DNA of 58,880 nucleotides, taken from the NCBI GenBank assembly GCA_003252455.1, contig QKED01000079.1:1-58880 (forward strand), read 5' to 3'. Source of the stretch: Gammaproteobacteria bacterium (lineage in GTDB: Bacteria; Pseudomonadota; Gammaproteobacteria; Thiohalomonadales; Thiohalomonadaceae). A program made the translations under genes and the position numbers. Below, piece by piece: positions 49,193-58,123 of the stretch. The first letter of the stretch is position 1, and every line of letters starts with the position of its first letter. A model generated the notes under the pieces. It worked only from the letters and a program-made list of their open reading frames with translations, did no database searches and was not told where the DNA came from.

Positions 49193-50902
49193 TCAAGCGG
49201 GATAGAGAGGCTTGAGCGCCGACCCTCGGCGCCCCTTCTCGGCGGGTCGACAACCCTCTACCGCACTCCACAACCTCGCCCCTCCCCACGCCTGTTCGGC
49301 GCCGGCGTAGAGCGCCGCGTCCAGCGCCTCGGTGCAGTCGCGCATGGCCGGGCCACAGCGCTCGGCCAGCTCACGCAGGGTGGTCGGTGGGGCATCGGGC
49401 CAGAGCGCCTCGCCCAGCTCCAGGAGTAGGGCGCGGGCGCGGCGCGCATCGCCCGAGGTGCAGGCCTGCTGCAGCTGTTGACGCAGGGCGCGGGTGTCGC
49501 TCGGGCGCGCGGGTTGGCCGCTACCGGGTGCGGCACCCCGGCGTGCGCGCCACCAGCAGAGCAATAGGGTGGCGAGCCAGAGCAGCGCAAAGAGGCCGCT
49601 CAGCCCCTGCCAGAGACGCCGCTCGCCATCGTTCACGCGCGTACCTACCTCGCCCGCCGTGCCGGTCGGGAGGGGTGAGGCGTCACCCGCGTTGACCGGA
49701 TTGGTGCTCGGGGGGCCCTGTAGGCCGTCGACGGCGGGTAGGACGGTCACGGTGCGCGCCGGTAGTTGCGCCGTCTCCTCGTGCCCTGCGGCGGCGTTCC
49801 ACCACTTCAGCTGCATCGCCGGAAGGGTGAAGCTGCCCGCATGGGCGGGGATGATCGCCACCTTCTCTTGGCGTGTGGCGATGAGCCCTTTGTCGGTCGC
49901 CTGCTGGCTCAGGGCCGGTTGGTCCGGGTAGGCCTTGAGACCGTCCGGCAGGGGCTGCTCCAGCGGTGGCAGTTGGGCGCTGGTGAGACCGTCGGCGATG
50001 ATCGCCAAGGTGCGCGTGATGGGCTCACCGGCGTGCCACTGCGTGGCCTCCTGCTCGGGCCACTGCTCCACCAACTGCAGGCTCTGCGCCGGCAGCCAGG
50101 CGCCACCGCTGAAACCGCTCGGCGCGGCCAGCACCTCCACCTTCTGTTCATCGCCGAGGAGGCGGCGTTGGGTGGTGTTGCGCGCAAAGGGGTCGAAGGC
50201 GCGGCGCGGCGACAGGCTCACCTCGGCATCGAAGCGGATCGGCTTGAGCGTCAGGGTGCCGCTGTGCTGGGGGAAGATGGCGTAGCGTCGCTCGATGATG
50301 GCGAAGGGCTTGTTGCCGAGGCGGGTCTCGTAGGTGCGGTCGTCGCCCAGGCGCTCGATGATCGCGTCGGGGTCGGAGAGTTCAGGCTCCGAGAGGCTGC
50401 CCCCGGCCAGCGGCACGGCGTGCTTGATGCGCAGCGTGAGCAGCAGCTGGCCCTGCACATAGACCTGCCCCTGGTCGAAGCTCACCTCCAGCATTAGATC
50501 ATCGTCCGTCTTGCTGGTGCCACCATGGCGTGGGGGCAGGATGGTGATCTTCGCCGGGTCGTTGCGGATGCCGCCGAAGTCGATGGAGGGGATGATGAAC
50601 TCGCCGTGCCCCTTGGGCATCAGGTTGAGGGTCCAGCTCTGGGTGAAGCTCTTGCGCCCGTTGATGAACTGATAGTTGCTGCCGGAACTCTGGTTGAGCA
50701 CATCGAACAGCCGCGTCAGCGGGGTGAAGTCGGGGTTGGTCTGTAGCTCCTCGCTGGTGGAGAAGACCAGCTGGAACGATTCGTCGGCGTGGATCTCGTT
50801 ACGGTCCGCATGCACCTTTACCTCTGCCGCCTGGACTGTGGCCGTGAGGGTCCACAGGAGTAACAGGAAGTAGAAGAGAGGGCGAACGGCTGGGTTGTGC
50901 AT
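49193..50902 (-). CDS. batD: BatD-like oxygen-tolerance protein
   Basis: The protein has 569 residues with a signal peptide (LFYFLLLLWTLTATVQAAEV), a long periplasmic region with BatD features (VKVHADRNEIHADESFQLVF, NPDFTPLTRLFDVLNQSSGS, GHGEFIIPSIDFGG), and one membrane helix near 440-465 (GLFALLWLATLLLCWW) before a helical cytoplasmic tail. BatD belongs to Bacteroides-aerotolerance clusters with MoxR ATPases and VWA proteins, thought to aid envelope protein assembly or stress survival. In this window it is separated from batB by about 0.9 kb holding two small unknown genes. Confidence 0.88.
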   Translation of the reverse strand: MHNPAVRPLFYFLLLLWTLTATVQAAEVKVHADRNEIHADESFQLVFSTSEELQTNPDFTPLTRLFDVLNQSSGSNYQFINGRKSFTQSWTLNLMPKGHGEFIIPSIDFGGIRNDPAKITILPPRHGGTSKTDDDLMLEVSFDQGQVYVQGQLLLTLRIKHAVPLAGGSLSEPELSDPDAIIERLGDDRTYETRLGNKPFAIIERRYAIFPQHSGTLTLKPIRFDAEVSLSPRRAFDPFARNTTQRRLLGDEQKVEVLAAPSGFSGGAWLPAQSLQLVEQWPEQEATQWHAGEPITRTLAIIADGLTSAQLPPLEQPLPDGLKAYPDQPALSQQATDKGLIATRQEKVAIIPAHAGSFTLPAMQLKWWNAAAGHEETAQLPARTVTVLPAVDGLQGPPSTNPVNAGDASPLPTGTAGEVGTRVNDGERRLWQGLSGLFALLWLATLLLCWWRARRGAAPGSGQPARPSDTRALRQQLQQACTSGDARRARALLLELGEALWPDAPPTTLRELAERCGPAMRDCTEALDAALYAGAEQAWGGARLWSAVEGCRPAEKGRRGSALKPLYPA

Positions 50903-50927
50903 GGTGCTGTTCCACGACGGTTGTGTG

Positions 50928-51236
50928 TTATGCCAATAGCTCTTGCTGGATGGCGATGAGACTCTCGTTATCCTTGGGATCTTGAACGGAGAGTTCTAAT
51001 GTTTGTTCCAGACCCTCAAATCCAATTGAATACAATACCCCGGCGATCTTGACCTGCCAGAGACCTTCAACGGTTGTGATGATCGGCTCGCCGACTACTT
51101 CGGCCTTTAATTGTCTGATCCATTTGTCGGCCAACCTAGGGTAGGTCTCCCAGGCGACTCGCTCTTCGAGAATGAGCGAGAGGCCTCCAGAGGCCACCTT
51201 ATTGATGGTGAGGGATGGCTTTCGATGGAAAAACAC
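50928..51236 (-). CDS. Small hypothetical protein, low GC
   Basis: The protein has 102 residues and lies 25 bases upstream of batD on the same strand. It is a soluble mixed alpha/beta sequence (LSLILEERVAWETYPRLADK, TTVEGLWQVKIAGVLYSIG). I do not recognise the family; its size and composition would suit an immunity-type or DUF3630-like protein, but that is a guess. Base composition is visibly more AT-rich than the bat genes, suggesting a later insertion. Confidence 0.55.
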   Translation of the reverse strand: MFFHRKPSLTINKVASGGLSLILEERVAWETYPRLADKWIRQLKAEVVGEPIITTVEGLWQVKIAGVLYSIGFEGLEQTLELSVQDPKDNESLIAIQQELLA

Positions 51237-51331
51237 CTTTGTGATCGCCTAATCCGGTTCATCTAATCGTTCTTACTGGCTGATGTCTCAAACCGTTCCA
51301 TTTGTGTCGACTTAGCAGGATTGTATGGTCG

Positions 51332-51583
51332 TTAGCCCCTGCCCACCCGATCGACGGCTGCATGAATCAAAGCCACTAAGACATCGAATTCGTCATCGAG
51401 AAGAGACTCGTGGTACCTGGCTCGAATCGTCTGGAGTTCTGTTAAAAAGTCATACCATCCATCGGATAAACCATTCAGAGATGCCTGCGCATTTAGGATG
51501 CATCTCAGTGGTTTTAGCTCCCTTCGCTCACACCAACGATCGCTTAAGAAAACTAGTTTGCTGCTGAATTCTTCGCTTTCCAT
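51332..51583 (-). CDS. Small hypothetical protein, low GC
   Basis: The protein has 83 residues, acidic and helical (SEEFSSKLVFLSDRWCERRE, FLTELQTIRARYHESLLDDE). There is no signal or membrane segment and the family was not recognised. It lies 95 bases upstream of the other low-GC gene on the same strand, inside the gap that splits batB from batD. The ribosome-binding site is weak. Confidence 0.5.
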   Translation of the reverse strand: MESEEFSSKLVFLSDRWCERRELKPLRCILNAQASLNGLSDGWYDFLTELQTIRARYHESLLDDEFDVLVALIHAAVDRVGRG

Positions 51584-51732
51584 GTCAGGTTTTTGTCCGG
51601 TTGCTCAGCGTTCATAAACGGCAGCAAGCGGCGAGTGTGAGAGTGCTGCACTTCGCCCCTAAGTTTGGTTGGGGTGAGGGGGAAAGCTGGGGGCGCCCCG
51701 CCACTCGATAATCTAACCGCCCCAACATTTAC

Positions 51733-51813
51733 CTTCGTGCTCTTCGTGCTCTTCGTGCTCTTCGTGCTCTTCGTGCTCTTCGTGCTCTTCGTGCCCTTCG
51801 TGCCCTTCGTGGT
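51733..51813. repeat. 9-bp minisatellite (CTTCGTGCT)n
   Basis: Nine head-to-tail 9-bp units lie between batBC and the low-GC genes: six are CTTCGTGCT, two CTTCGTGCC and the last CTTCGTGGT. A short open frame runs through it on the minus strand (Ser-Thr-Lys repeats) but has no other gene features. A related degenerate element occurs at 57319-57368, beyond moxR. Confidence 0.93.
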
Positions 51814-51823
51814 TAATCCTCTC

Positions 51824-53686
51824 CTACCAAGGCTGTGCCTCATCCGCGCCGCTGTTAAAGCGCTGATAGAGGTACTGGAATTTGCGTCGCAGCAGGCCAC
51901 CGGGGTCGTCGGGGATGGCGCGTAGCTGCTGTTGGCGCAGTTGCTCGGCCTCGTCCATCTCGCTGAGGGCCTGGTCGCCCTCGGGCTTGTCGCTCTTGTC
52001 GCCCTCTTGCGGCTGGTCGGGCTGCACCTGTTGTGCCCCCTCCTCCTCGGCCTGCTGCTCGTCCTCACCCGGCTGGGCGGCGTCGGCCTGTTGCTGGTCG
52101 GACTGTTCGGCCTCGTTGGCCTGGCTCTGCTGTCCATCGCTGCCGGACTCATCGCCCTGCTCGCCGGGCTGCGGCTGCTCCTGCTGGCTGTCGTCGCCCT
52201 GGCCCTGCTGACCGTTGCCGTTCTGTTGTTGGTAGCTCTGTTGCTGCTCGCCCTCGTCGCCGGGCTGTTGATCCTGCGGCTGCTGCTGTTGCGCCTGTTC
52301 CGCCAGCTCTTTGAGTTTGGCCTCGATCATCTCTTTGTTGATCTGCGCCTCGCGGTGGTCGGGGTTCAGCTCCAGGGCGCGGTCGAGCGCCTCCAGCGCC
52401 TCTTTGTACTGGCCCATCAGGCCGAGCACGGTGCCGCGGTTGTAGTGCCCCTCGGCGCTGTCGACCTGGGCCCACGCCTTGGCCGCCCCGGCGAGGTCGC
52501 CCTGGCGATAGGCGGACATGGCGCGCCAGGCGGGGTTTTCGAACTCGGCTGCCGCGCGCGGGTAATCCTCGGCGGCGAAGGCGGCGGCGCCGCGCTGGTC
52601 GGGGGTCTGCCACAGTTCGTCCCAGCCCCAGGCGTCGGCGCGCTGGGGCTGCTGGATCAGTAGTAGCGGGATCACCACCCAGAGCACGCCACGGCGGAAC
52701 AAGAGCAGCGCAGCGGGGAGCAGCAGCGGCACGAGCAGGAAGCCCGCGTCGAACCACTCGTCGCTGTTCTGCATCTGGTCGCTCTCGTCGAGGGCGCGGG
52801 TCAGCTCCTCGCCGCCGCTGAGGAGGTAGTCGATGTCGGAGTCGTCCGCCGCCAGGGTGGTGAAGCGGCCAGCGCCTTTTTGCGCCAGCCCCATGAGGGC
52901 GTCGCGGTCGAGGCGCGGGATGACGATCTGGCCGCTGACGTCCTTGAGGAAGCCGCCGCCGCCGAGGCCGATGGGGCCGCCGTCCGGCGTACCGACGCCG
53001 AGCACCGAGAGGCGGTAACCGGCCTTGCGCAGCTTGTCGATGGCGGCGTCGATGCGCGCGTCATCTTCGGCCACGCCGTCGCCGATGTAGAGCAGCTCGC
53101 CCACCGGGGCGTTGCCGCGCTGGAGCAGCTCCATGGCAGAGCTGATCGCCAGGTCGAGGCGGCTGCCCTGACTCGGCATCAGTCCGCTCTCCAGCACCGG
53201 CACCTGCGCGGCGATGGTCTCGGCGTCGCTGGTGAGTGGGCTGACGGTGTAGGGCTGGGCGGCGAAGGCGATGAGCGCGGTGAGCCCCTCGTCGCGGCGC
53301 TTTAAGATGTCGAGCAGCTTGAGGCGGGCGCGGGTGAGGCGGGTCGGCTTGAGGTCGGTGGCGTCCATCGAGCGTGAGAGGTCGAGCAGCACCACCATGG
53401 CCGCCTCGTTGCGCAGCACCGGGCGCTCCATGCGCTCCCAGGAAGGACCTGCCAGGGCGATGACGGCGAGCAGGCCGGTGAGCGCGGCGAGGACGTAGGG
53501 CCACTTGGGGCGCGCCTGTTCGGTGCCTTGCAGCAGGAAGGGGAGCAGGCGCGGGTCGCACACCGCCTGCCAGCTGCGGCTGGTGCGCTCCAGCCCCCAC
53601 CAACGGCGTAGCAGCCAGGCGAGCGGCAGCAGGGCGAGCAGCCACGCGGGGCGGATGAAGTGAAAGTCGTGCAGCAGCGCCTCCAT
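51824..53686 (-). CDS. BatB-BatC fusion: VWA domain plus TPR and Gln/Asp-rich tail
   Basis: The protein has 620 residues from the ATG at 53686, which overlaps the batA stop (TGATG). Two N-terminal helices (about 12-28 and 55-75) are followed by a von Willebrand A domain with MIDAS motif LLDLSRSMDAT (near 90), a helix near 320-350, TPR repeats (GHYNRGTVLGLMGQYKEALE, near 425) and a long Gln/Glu/Asp-rich low-complexity tail (470-590). It ends in a conserved-looking RRKFQYLYQRF. In many bacteria BatB and BatC are separate; here they are one chain. It is probably membrane-bound with the VWA domain on one side, acting with MoxR. Confidence 0.88.
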   Translation of the reverse strand: MEALLHDFHFIRPAWLLALLPLAWLLRRWWGLERTSRSWQAVCDPRLLPFLLQGTEQARPKWPYVLAALTGLLAVIALAGPSWERMERPVLRNEAAMVVLLDLSRSMDATDLKPTRLTRARLKLLDILKRRDEGLTALIAFAAQPYTVSPLTSDAETIAAQVPVLESGLMPSQGSRLDLAISSAMELLQRGNAPVGELLYIGDGVAEDDARIDAAIDKLRKAGYRLSVLGVGTPDGGPIGLGGGGFLKDVSGQIVIPRLDRDALMGLAQKGAGRFTTLAADDSDIDYLLSGGEELTRALDESDQMQNSDEWFDAGFLLVPLLLPAALLLFRRGVLWVVIPLLLIQQPQRADAWGWDELWQTPDQRGAAAFAAEDYPRAAAEFENPAWRAMSAYRQGDLAGAAKAWAQVDSAEGHYNRGTVLGLMGQYKEALEALDRALELNPDHREAQINKEMIEAKLKELAEQAQQQQPQDQQPGDEGEQQQSYQQQNGNGQQGQGDDSQQEQPQPGEQGDESGSDGQQSQANEAEQSDQQQADAAQPGEDEQQAEEEGAQQVQPDQPQEGDKSDKPEGDQALSEMDEAEQLRQQQLRAIPDDPGGLLRRKFQYLYQRFNSGADEAQPW

Positions 53687-54702
53687 CAGCGGGCCTCCTC
53701 GTCGGGATGGGCGGCGACGGGCAGCGGGCGGTTCTGCCACCAGAGCAGCAGCAGGGCGAGGCCGAAGGCGCCGCCGAGGGGCCAGTGGAACAGGCTGCGC
53801 TGCGGGCGGAAGCTCTGCGTCTCGCGCACCACAGGTTCGAGCTGATCGAGCAACTCGTAAATCTGCCCCAGCTCCTCGGTGTCGCGGGCGCGGAAGTAGC
53901 GTCCGCCGGTCTTCTCGGCGATGCCTTTGAGGGTGGTCTCGTCCAGGTCGCGCGCCGGGTTGACCTTACGCACGCCGAACAGGGTGCGCACGATCATCTC
54001 GTCGGCGCCGATGCCGATGGTGTAGATCTTCAGCCCCGCCTCGGCGGCCAGCTCGGCGGCCTTGAGCGGCTCCAGGGTGCCGGTGGTGTTGGCGCCGTCG
54101 GTGAGCAGGATGAGCACCTGCTGCTCCTCGGCAGGCTGGCCTTCGAGGCGCTTCACCGCCAGGCCGATGGCGTCGCCGATGGCGGTCTCCTTGCCGGCGA
54201 GGCCGATGAGCGCCTCGTCGAGCAGGGTGCGCACGCTCTCGCGGTCGAAGGTGAGCGGCACCTGTACGTACGGCTGGGAGCCGAAGAGGATGAGGCCGAG
54301 GCGGTCGCCGACGCGCCGCTCGATGAACTCACCGGCCACCTGCTTGACTGCTTGGAGACGGTTGACCACCTTGCCGCCGAGGTCGAAGTCCTGCTCGACC
54401 ATGGAGCCGGAGAGGTCCACCGCGAGCATCAGGTCGCGCCCGCTCACCGGCAGCTCCACCGGCTCGCCGTACCAGACCGGGCGCGCCGCCGCGCCCACCA
54501 GCAGCAGCCAGAGGAGGGTGGCGAGGATCAGCGCGAAGCGGCTCGCGCCCTGGGGGCGACCGGCGCCGTGCTGGGCGAAGTCGTCGATAAAGGGGATGCG
54601 CAGGGCCGCCTCCTCCACCCGCTGCGCGGCGCGCAGGCGCCACGCCACCAACAGCGGTAGCGGCAGGGCGAGAAAGAGCCAGGGCCAGGCGAACTCGATC
54701 AT
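53686..54702 (-). CDS. batA: BatA-like VWA-domain membrane protein
   Basis: The protein has 338 residues from the ATG at 54702, which overlaps the upstream stop by 4 bases. A hydrophobic N-terminus (FAWPWLFLALPLPLLVAWRL), a second helix (about 52-72), a von Willebrand A domain with complete MIDAS (AVDLSGSM near 91, then T and D in LILLTDGANTTG) and a C-terminal helix (310-330) match BatA. It is the metal-dependent adhesion partner of the Bat complex. Confidence 0.9.
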   Translation of the reverse strand: MIEFAWPWLFLALPLPLLVAWRLRAAQRVEEAALRIPFIDDFAQHGAGRPQGASRFALILATLLWLLLVGAAARPVWYGEPVELPVSGRDLMLAVDLSGSMVEQDFDLGGKVVNRLQAVKQVAGEFIERRVGDRLGLILFGSQPYVQVPLTFDRESVRTLLDEALIGLAGKETAIGDAIGLAVKRLEGQPAEEQQVLILLTDGANTTGTLEPLKAAELAAEAGLKIYTIGIGADEMIVRTLFGVRKVNPARDLDETTLKGIAEKTGGRYFRARDTEELGQIYELLDQLEPVVRETQSFRPQRSLFHWPLGGAFGLALLLLWWQNRPLPVAAHPDEEAR

Positions 54703-55202
54703 AGGCCCACCTTGGGTTGGGTCGCGCGCATCAGCCAAACCCGCGTCAGGCGCAGGAGCGGTTTGGGCTCACAGCTCAGCTCGGGCTGCCACTGGGCATC
54801 ACCGAGCACGCGCCCTGGCCCCTCGGAGAAGCCGCCGCGTCTGCGCTCTGGCAGGCCCTGGTCGAGCCAGGCGAGCCAGGCCGCGCCGTGCAGCGCGGCG
54901 ACCGCCTCGCGCGGCTGGGTGGCGAGGGCGACGCGGCGCAGCAGAGCGGAGAGGTCGCGCAGTAGGGCGCGCTCGTCACGCTGCTGCTGCCAGGCGCTGC
55001 GGATAGCGTGGAACTCGGCGCGCGCGGCACGCCGCAACGCCCCGGCACGCCAGTTGCGCCGCAGGCGGATGGCCAGCCAGAGCAGCAGCAGGAGCAGCAC
55101 GGCGAGCAGCAGCCAGCCGGGGGCGAGCGGCCACCAGCCGATGGGCTCGGGCAGGTGCGGCGAGCGCAGCACCAGGGGCTCGCTGGGGATAGTCCACTTC
55201 AC
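54699..55202 (-). CDS. DUF4381-family membrane protein of the MoxR/Bat cluster
   Basis: The protein has 167 residues from the GTG at 55202, which overlaps the DUF58 stop by 4 bases (GTGA). An open frame further upstream belongs to the shadow of the DUF58 gene. It has one membrane helix (WWPLAPGWLLLAVLLLLLLW, near 23-42), then a helical domain typical of DUF4381 (LLRDLSALLRRVALATQPRE, GAAWLAWLDQ). Such proteins always accompany moxR, DUF58 and batA genes; the molecular role is unknown. Confidence 0.85.
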   Translation of the reverse strand: MKWTIPSEPLVLRSPHLPEPIGWWPLAPGWLLLAVLLLLLLWLAIRLRRNWRAGALRRAARAEFHAIRSAWQQQRDERALLRDLSALLRRVALATQPREAVAALHGAAWLAWLDQGLPERRRGGFSEGPGRVLGDAQWQPELSCEPKPLLRLTRVWLMRATQPKVGL

Positions 55203-56176
55203 CGCCGACCCTCCAGCGCCTCGCGCACGGTGGCGGGCACGTCGGCGTCGGTGGCCAGGTCGAAGAGGTAGAGGCGGCGGCGCAGGCAGAGCTGCGCCAG
55301 GCGCTGGCGGTGGTGGGCGAAGCGCGCTTGATAGTCGCGCCGCCACTGGCCGTCGGCGGTGTCGATGGCCAGGGCGCGCTCGCCGTCGGTCAGGCGGTAG
55401 CGCCCCGGCGGCGGCAGGTGGCCTTCGAGGGGGTCGTGGACGAAGCCGAGCACCAGGTCGCTGTGGCGCGCGAGCAGCGCGAGTTGGGTCTCGCACGCCT
55501 CGTCGAGGCCGCGAAAGTCGCTGAGGATGAAGATCAGCGAGCCGGGGCGGGCGACGCGGCGCAGGCGTGCGAGGTTGACACCGAGCTGCGCAGGGTCGCC
55601 ATGGTCGGCGAGGCGCGCCGGGTCCCAGGCGCCCTGCTGGGCCAGCGAGTGCAGGTAGTGCAGCACGGCACGACGGCCACGTCGGGGGCGCAGCTCCAGC
55701 TCATCTTGCTCGGAGAAGATGAGGCCGCCGACGCGGTCGCCGTGCGCCTCGCTGGCCCAGGCGATGAGCGCCGCTGCCTCGCTCGCCACCACCGATTTGA
55801 AGCGGCCTCGGCTGGCGAAGAGCATGGTCGGACGCAGGTCGGTGCAGATGAGCACGGAGCGCTCGCGCTCCTCGCGAAAGAGCTTGGTGTGGGGCTTGCC
55901 GGTGCGTGCGGTGACGCGCCAATCCATGGCGCGGATGTCGTCGCCGGGCTGGTAAGGGCGCGCCTCGTCGAACTCCATGCCGCGCCCCTTGAACGGCGAG
56001 AGGTGGCCACCGGCGTGCAGCGCGCGCACCTTGCGCGCGCCGAGGTTGAGCCCAGTGGCGCCCTGGCGTAGGCCGATCAACCGCTCGACGTCGAGCGCCA
56101 CCAGCCCGGCGCCATCGGCGTCGGTGGGGGCCTTTTCCAGGCCGAGCTGACGCAGGCGGTTGAGGCCGGGGATCAT
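55199..56176 (-). CDS. DUF58-family protein of the MoxR/Bat cluster
   Basis: The protein has 325 residues from the ATG at 56176, which overlaps the moxR stop by 4 bases. The open frame continues upstream to 57295 only as a shadow of moxR. The DUF58 hallmark is present: GGHLSPFKGRGMEFDEARPY, QPGDDIRAMDWRVTARTG and KLFREERERSVLICTDLRP, with a VWA-like C-terminal half (LIFILSDFRGLDEA). It is a cytoplasmic partner of MoxR ATPases, exact activity unknown. Confidence 0.9.
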   Translation of the reverse strand: MIPGLNRLRQLGLEKAPTDADGAGLVALDVERLIGLRQGATGLNLGARKVRALHAGGHLSPFKGRGMEFDEARPYQPGDDIRAMDWRVTARTGKPHTKLFREERERSVLICTDLRPTMLFASRGRFKSVVASEAAALIAWASEAHGDRVGGLIFSEQDELELRPRRGRRAVLHYLHSLAQQGAWDPARLADHGDPAQLGVNLARLRRVARPGSLIFILSDFRGLDEACETQLALLARHSDLVLGFVHDPLEGHLPPPGRYRLTDGERALAIDTADGQWRRDYQARFAHHRQRLAQLCLRRRLYLFDLATDADVPATVREALEGRR

Positions 56177-57135
56177 GGCACGGCGACGCGGGCGATGAGC
56201 GACTCGATGAAGCTGTCCGGCGTGACCCCCTCGGCCTCCGCCTCGTAGCTGAGCAGGATGCGGTGGCGCAGCACGTCGTAGGCCATGGTCTGGATGTCGT
56301 CGGGGGTGACGTAGTCGCGCCCGTCGAGCCAGGCGAGGGCGCGCGCGGTGCGGTCGAGGGCGATGGTGGCGCGCGGGCTGGCGCCATATTGCAGCCACTC
56401 GCCGAGGTCGTCGCCGTAGTACTGCGGGTCGCGGGTGGCGAGCACCAGCTGCACCAGGTACTCCTCCAGCGGCTCGGCCAGGTGCACGTCGAGCACCGCG
56501 TTGCGCGCCTCGAAGAGGGACTCCTGGTCGAGCAGTTCGGGGGCCTCCTCCTCCTCGCCACCATGGCGCGCCTCGCCACGGGTGAGGCGCAGGATCTCGC
56601 GCTCGGCGGCGGCGTCCGGGTAGTCGATGAAGACGTGCAGCAGGAAGCGGTCGAGCTGCGCCTCGGGCAGCGGGTAGGTCCCCTCCTGCTCGATGGGGTT
56701 CTGCGTGGCCATCACCAGGAACAGCTCGGGCAGCTCGTAGGTGACCGAGCCGACGGTGATCTGCCGCTCGGCCATCGCCTCTAAGAGCGCCGACTGCACC
56801 TTGGCCGGGGCGCGGTTGATCTCGTCCGCCAGCACCAGGTTGTGGAACAGCGGGCCGGACTGGAACTCGAAGGAGCCGTCCTGCGGGCGGAACACGTCGG
56901 TGCCGGTAAGGTCGGCGGGGAGCAGGTCGGGGGTGAACTGGACGCGGTGAAAGTCGCCGTCGATACACTCGCTCAGGGCCTTGATGGCTCGGGTCTTGGC
57001 CAGCCCCGGCGCCCCCTCCACCAGCAGGTGGCCGTCGGCGAGCAGGGCGATGAGCAGGCGCTCGATCAACACCTCCTGGCCGATGATGCGGCGACGCACG
57101 TGGTCGCGCACCCGTTGGATCTTCTCTCGGATCAT
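56173..57135 (-). CDS. MoxR-family AAA+ ATPase
   Basis: The protein has 320 residues from the ATG at 57135 (MIREKIQRVRDHVRRRIIGQ). Walker A is GAPGLAKT (about 42-49), Walker B LVLADEINRA (near 107-116) and sensor 1 is in VMATQNPIEQEGTYPLPEAQ, followed by the lid domain with SPRATIALDRTARA. MoxR ATPases are thought to act as chaperones for VWA-domain or metalloprotein partners. It leads a tightly overlapped operon of five genes (moxR, DUF58, DUF4381, batA, batBC). Confidence 0.93.
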   Translation of the reverse strand: MIREKIQRVRDHVRRRIIGQEVLIERLLIALLADGHLLVEGAPGLAKTRAIKALSECIDGDFHRVQFTPDLLPADLTGTDVFRPQDGSFEFQSGPLFHNLVLADEINRAPAKVQSALLEAMAERQITVGSVTYELPELFLVMATQNPIEQEGTYPLPEAQLDRFLLHVFIDYPDAAAEREILRLTRGEARHGGEEEEAPELLDQESLFEARNAVLDVHLAEPLEEYLVQLVLATRDPQYYGDDLGEWLQYGASPRATIALDRTARALAWLDGRDYVTPDDIQTMAYDVLRHRILLSYEAEAEGVTPDSFIESLIARVAVP

Positions 57136-57483
57136 CGTCTGCCTCGACAAATAGATGCGCCCCGCATAGGGGCGAGGCGATAGAAAAACACCCGATAGAC
57201 AGGGTGTGCCAGCGAGAGTTCCCAGGGAACCTAAGGACATGGGCCACAGAGGCACGGCGGTGAGAGCAGAGAGGCATAGACAGAGAGGGTGGCATCGCAA
57301 TGCGGAGTCACTCTCACGCCCTTCGTGCTCTTCTCCGTGTCCTCCGTCTCCTCCGTGCCTCCGTGGCAAATGGCGGTTGCCGTGGAGAGTCCCCAGCGGG
57401 CATCCTCCCGCTGATGGGATTGCGCTATTCTATCAGCGTCAAGGGGTTACCACACCCGCAGCTATCGAACGAGGACGGAAGAG
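57136..57483. repeat. Gene-free gap with degenerate 9-bp CTCCGTG element
   Basis: The 348-bp gap between divergent moxR and the HNH gene contains CTTCGTGCT followed by CTCCGTG-type units (57319-57368). A complementary tract (GCCACAGAGGCACGGCGG, 57242-57259) could pair with them as a long imperfect hairpin. The units resemble those at 51733-51813. No gene is seen. Confidence 0.6.
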
Positions 57484-57861
57484 ATGAGCTCGATCAACCA
57501 CTCGAAACTGGACCAGATCGTCGCCAATGCGCACAAAGAACGCGAGAGCCGCGAACAGGGCTACCGCGAGCGGGCACTCAAGATGTACCCCTGGATCTGT
57601 GGCCGCTGTACCCGCGAGTTCACCCACACCAACCTGCGTGAACTGACCGTGCACCACCGCGACCACAACCACGACAACAACCCCGCCGACGGCAGCAACT
57701 GGGAGCTGCTCTGCGTCTACTGCCACGACAACGAGCACCAGCGCCACGAGGAGTATCTGCGCAGCCAGGGGATCTCCGTGGGCGAGGAGAAGCAGAATGC
57801 CGCCGCCACGCACAACCCGTTTGCGGACCTGAAGGCGATGCTGGAGAAGGGGAAGAAATAA
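57484..57861 (+). CDS. YajD-type HNH nuclease-family protein
   Basis: The protein has 125 residues. The HNH zinc-finger core is clear: CGRCTREF (near 40-47), LTVHHRDHNHDNNPADGSNWELLCVYCHDNEH split over residues 56-87, with two CxxC pairs and the catalytic His-Asn-His arrangement. The N-terminus (INHSKLDQIVANAHKERES) matches YajD. These proteins resemble small nucleases; the cellular substrate is unknown. Confidence 0.88.
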   Translation: MSSINHSKLDQIVANAHKERESREQGYRERALKMYPWICGRCTREFTHTNLRELTVHHRDHNHDNNPADGSNWELLCVYCHDNEHQRHEEYLRSQGISVGEEKQNAAATHNPFADLKAMLEKGKK

Positions 57862-57880
57862 CGTCCATGTGACGAATGTT

Positions 57881-58093
57881 GTAGGAGCTGGCCATGCCCT
57901 CGATGTGGGGGGGGCACGGCCATCGCGCCCATGGGGCGCTCCTACGGGGGGTATTGTGGGAGCGGGCCATGCCCGCGATGGGGTGGTGCGGCCATCGCGC
58001 CCATGGGGCGTTCCTACGGGGGCAATTGACGGTAGGGGCGGGCCACGCCCGCGATGGGGTGGCGAGGCCATCGCGCCCATGGTGCGCTCCTAC
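57881..58093. repeat. REPIN-like palindromic array, left flank of the RAYT gene
   Basis: Three tandem units of about 62 bp start at 57881, 57956 and 58032 (period 75-76). Each begins with a GTAGGAGCG-like end and closes with the inverse GCGCTCCTAC-like end. Inside are GGGCCATGCCCGCGAT and GCCATCGCGCCCATGG, each itself nearly palindromic. The same unit recurs on the other side of the transposase gene. Confidence 0.9.
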
Positions 58094-58123
58094 GGAGTTG
58101 GCAGAACTCAGGATGAGTCGACT

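Noticed and set aside
51553-52152. Open frame encoding Ser-Thr-Lys repeats
   Set aside because: It is produced by the 9-bp minisatellite and the shadow of batBC; there is no independent gene evidence.
56177-57295. N-terminal extension of the DUF58 frame
   Set aside because: It overlaps the real moxR gene in another frame, and its Pro/Arg-rich translation has no domain. The ATG at 56176 gives the proper DUF58 start and a 4-base overlap.
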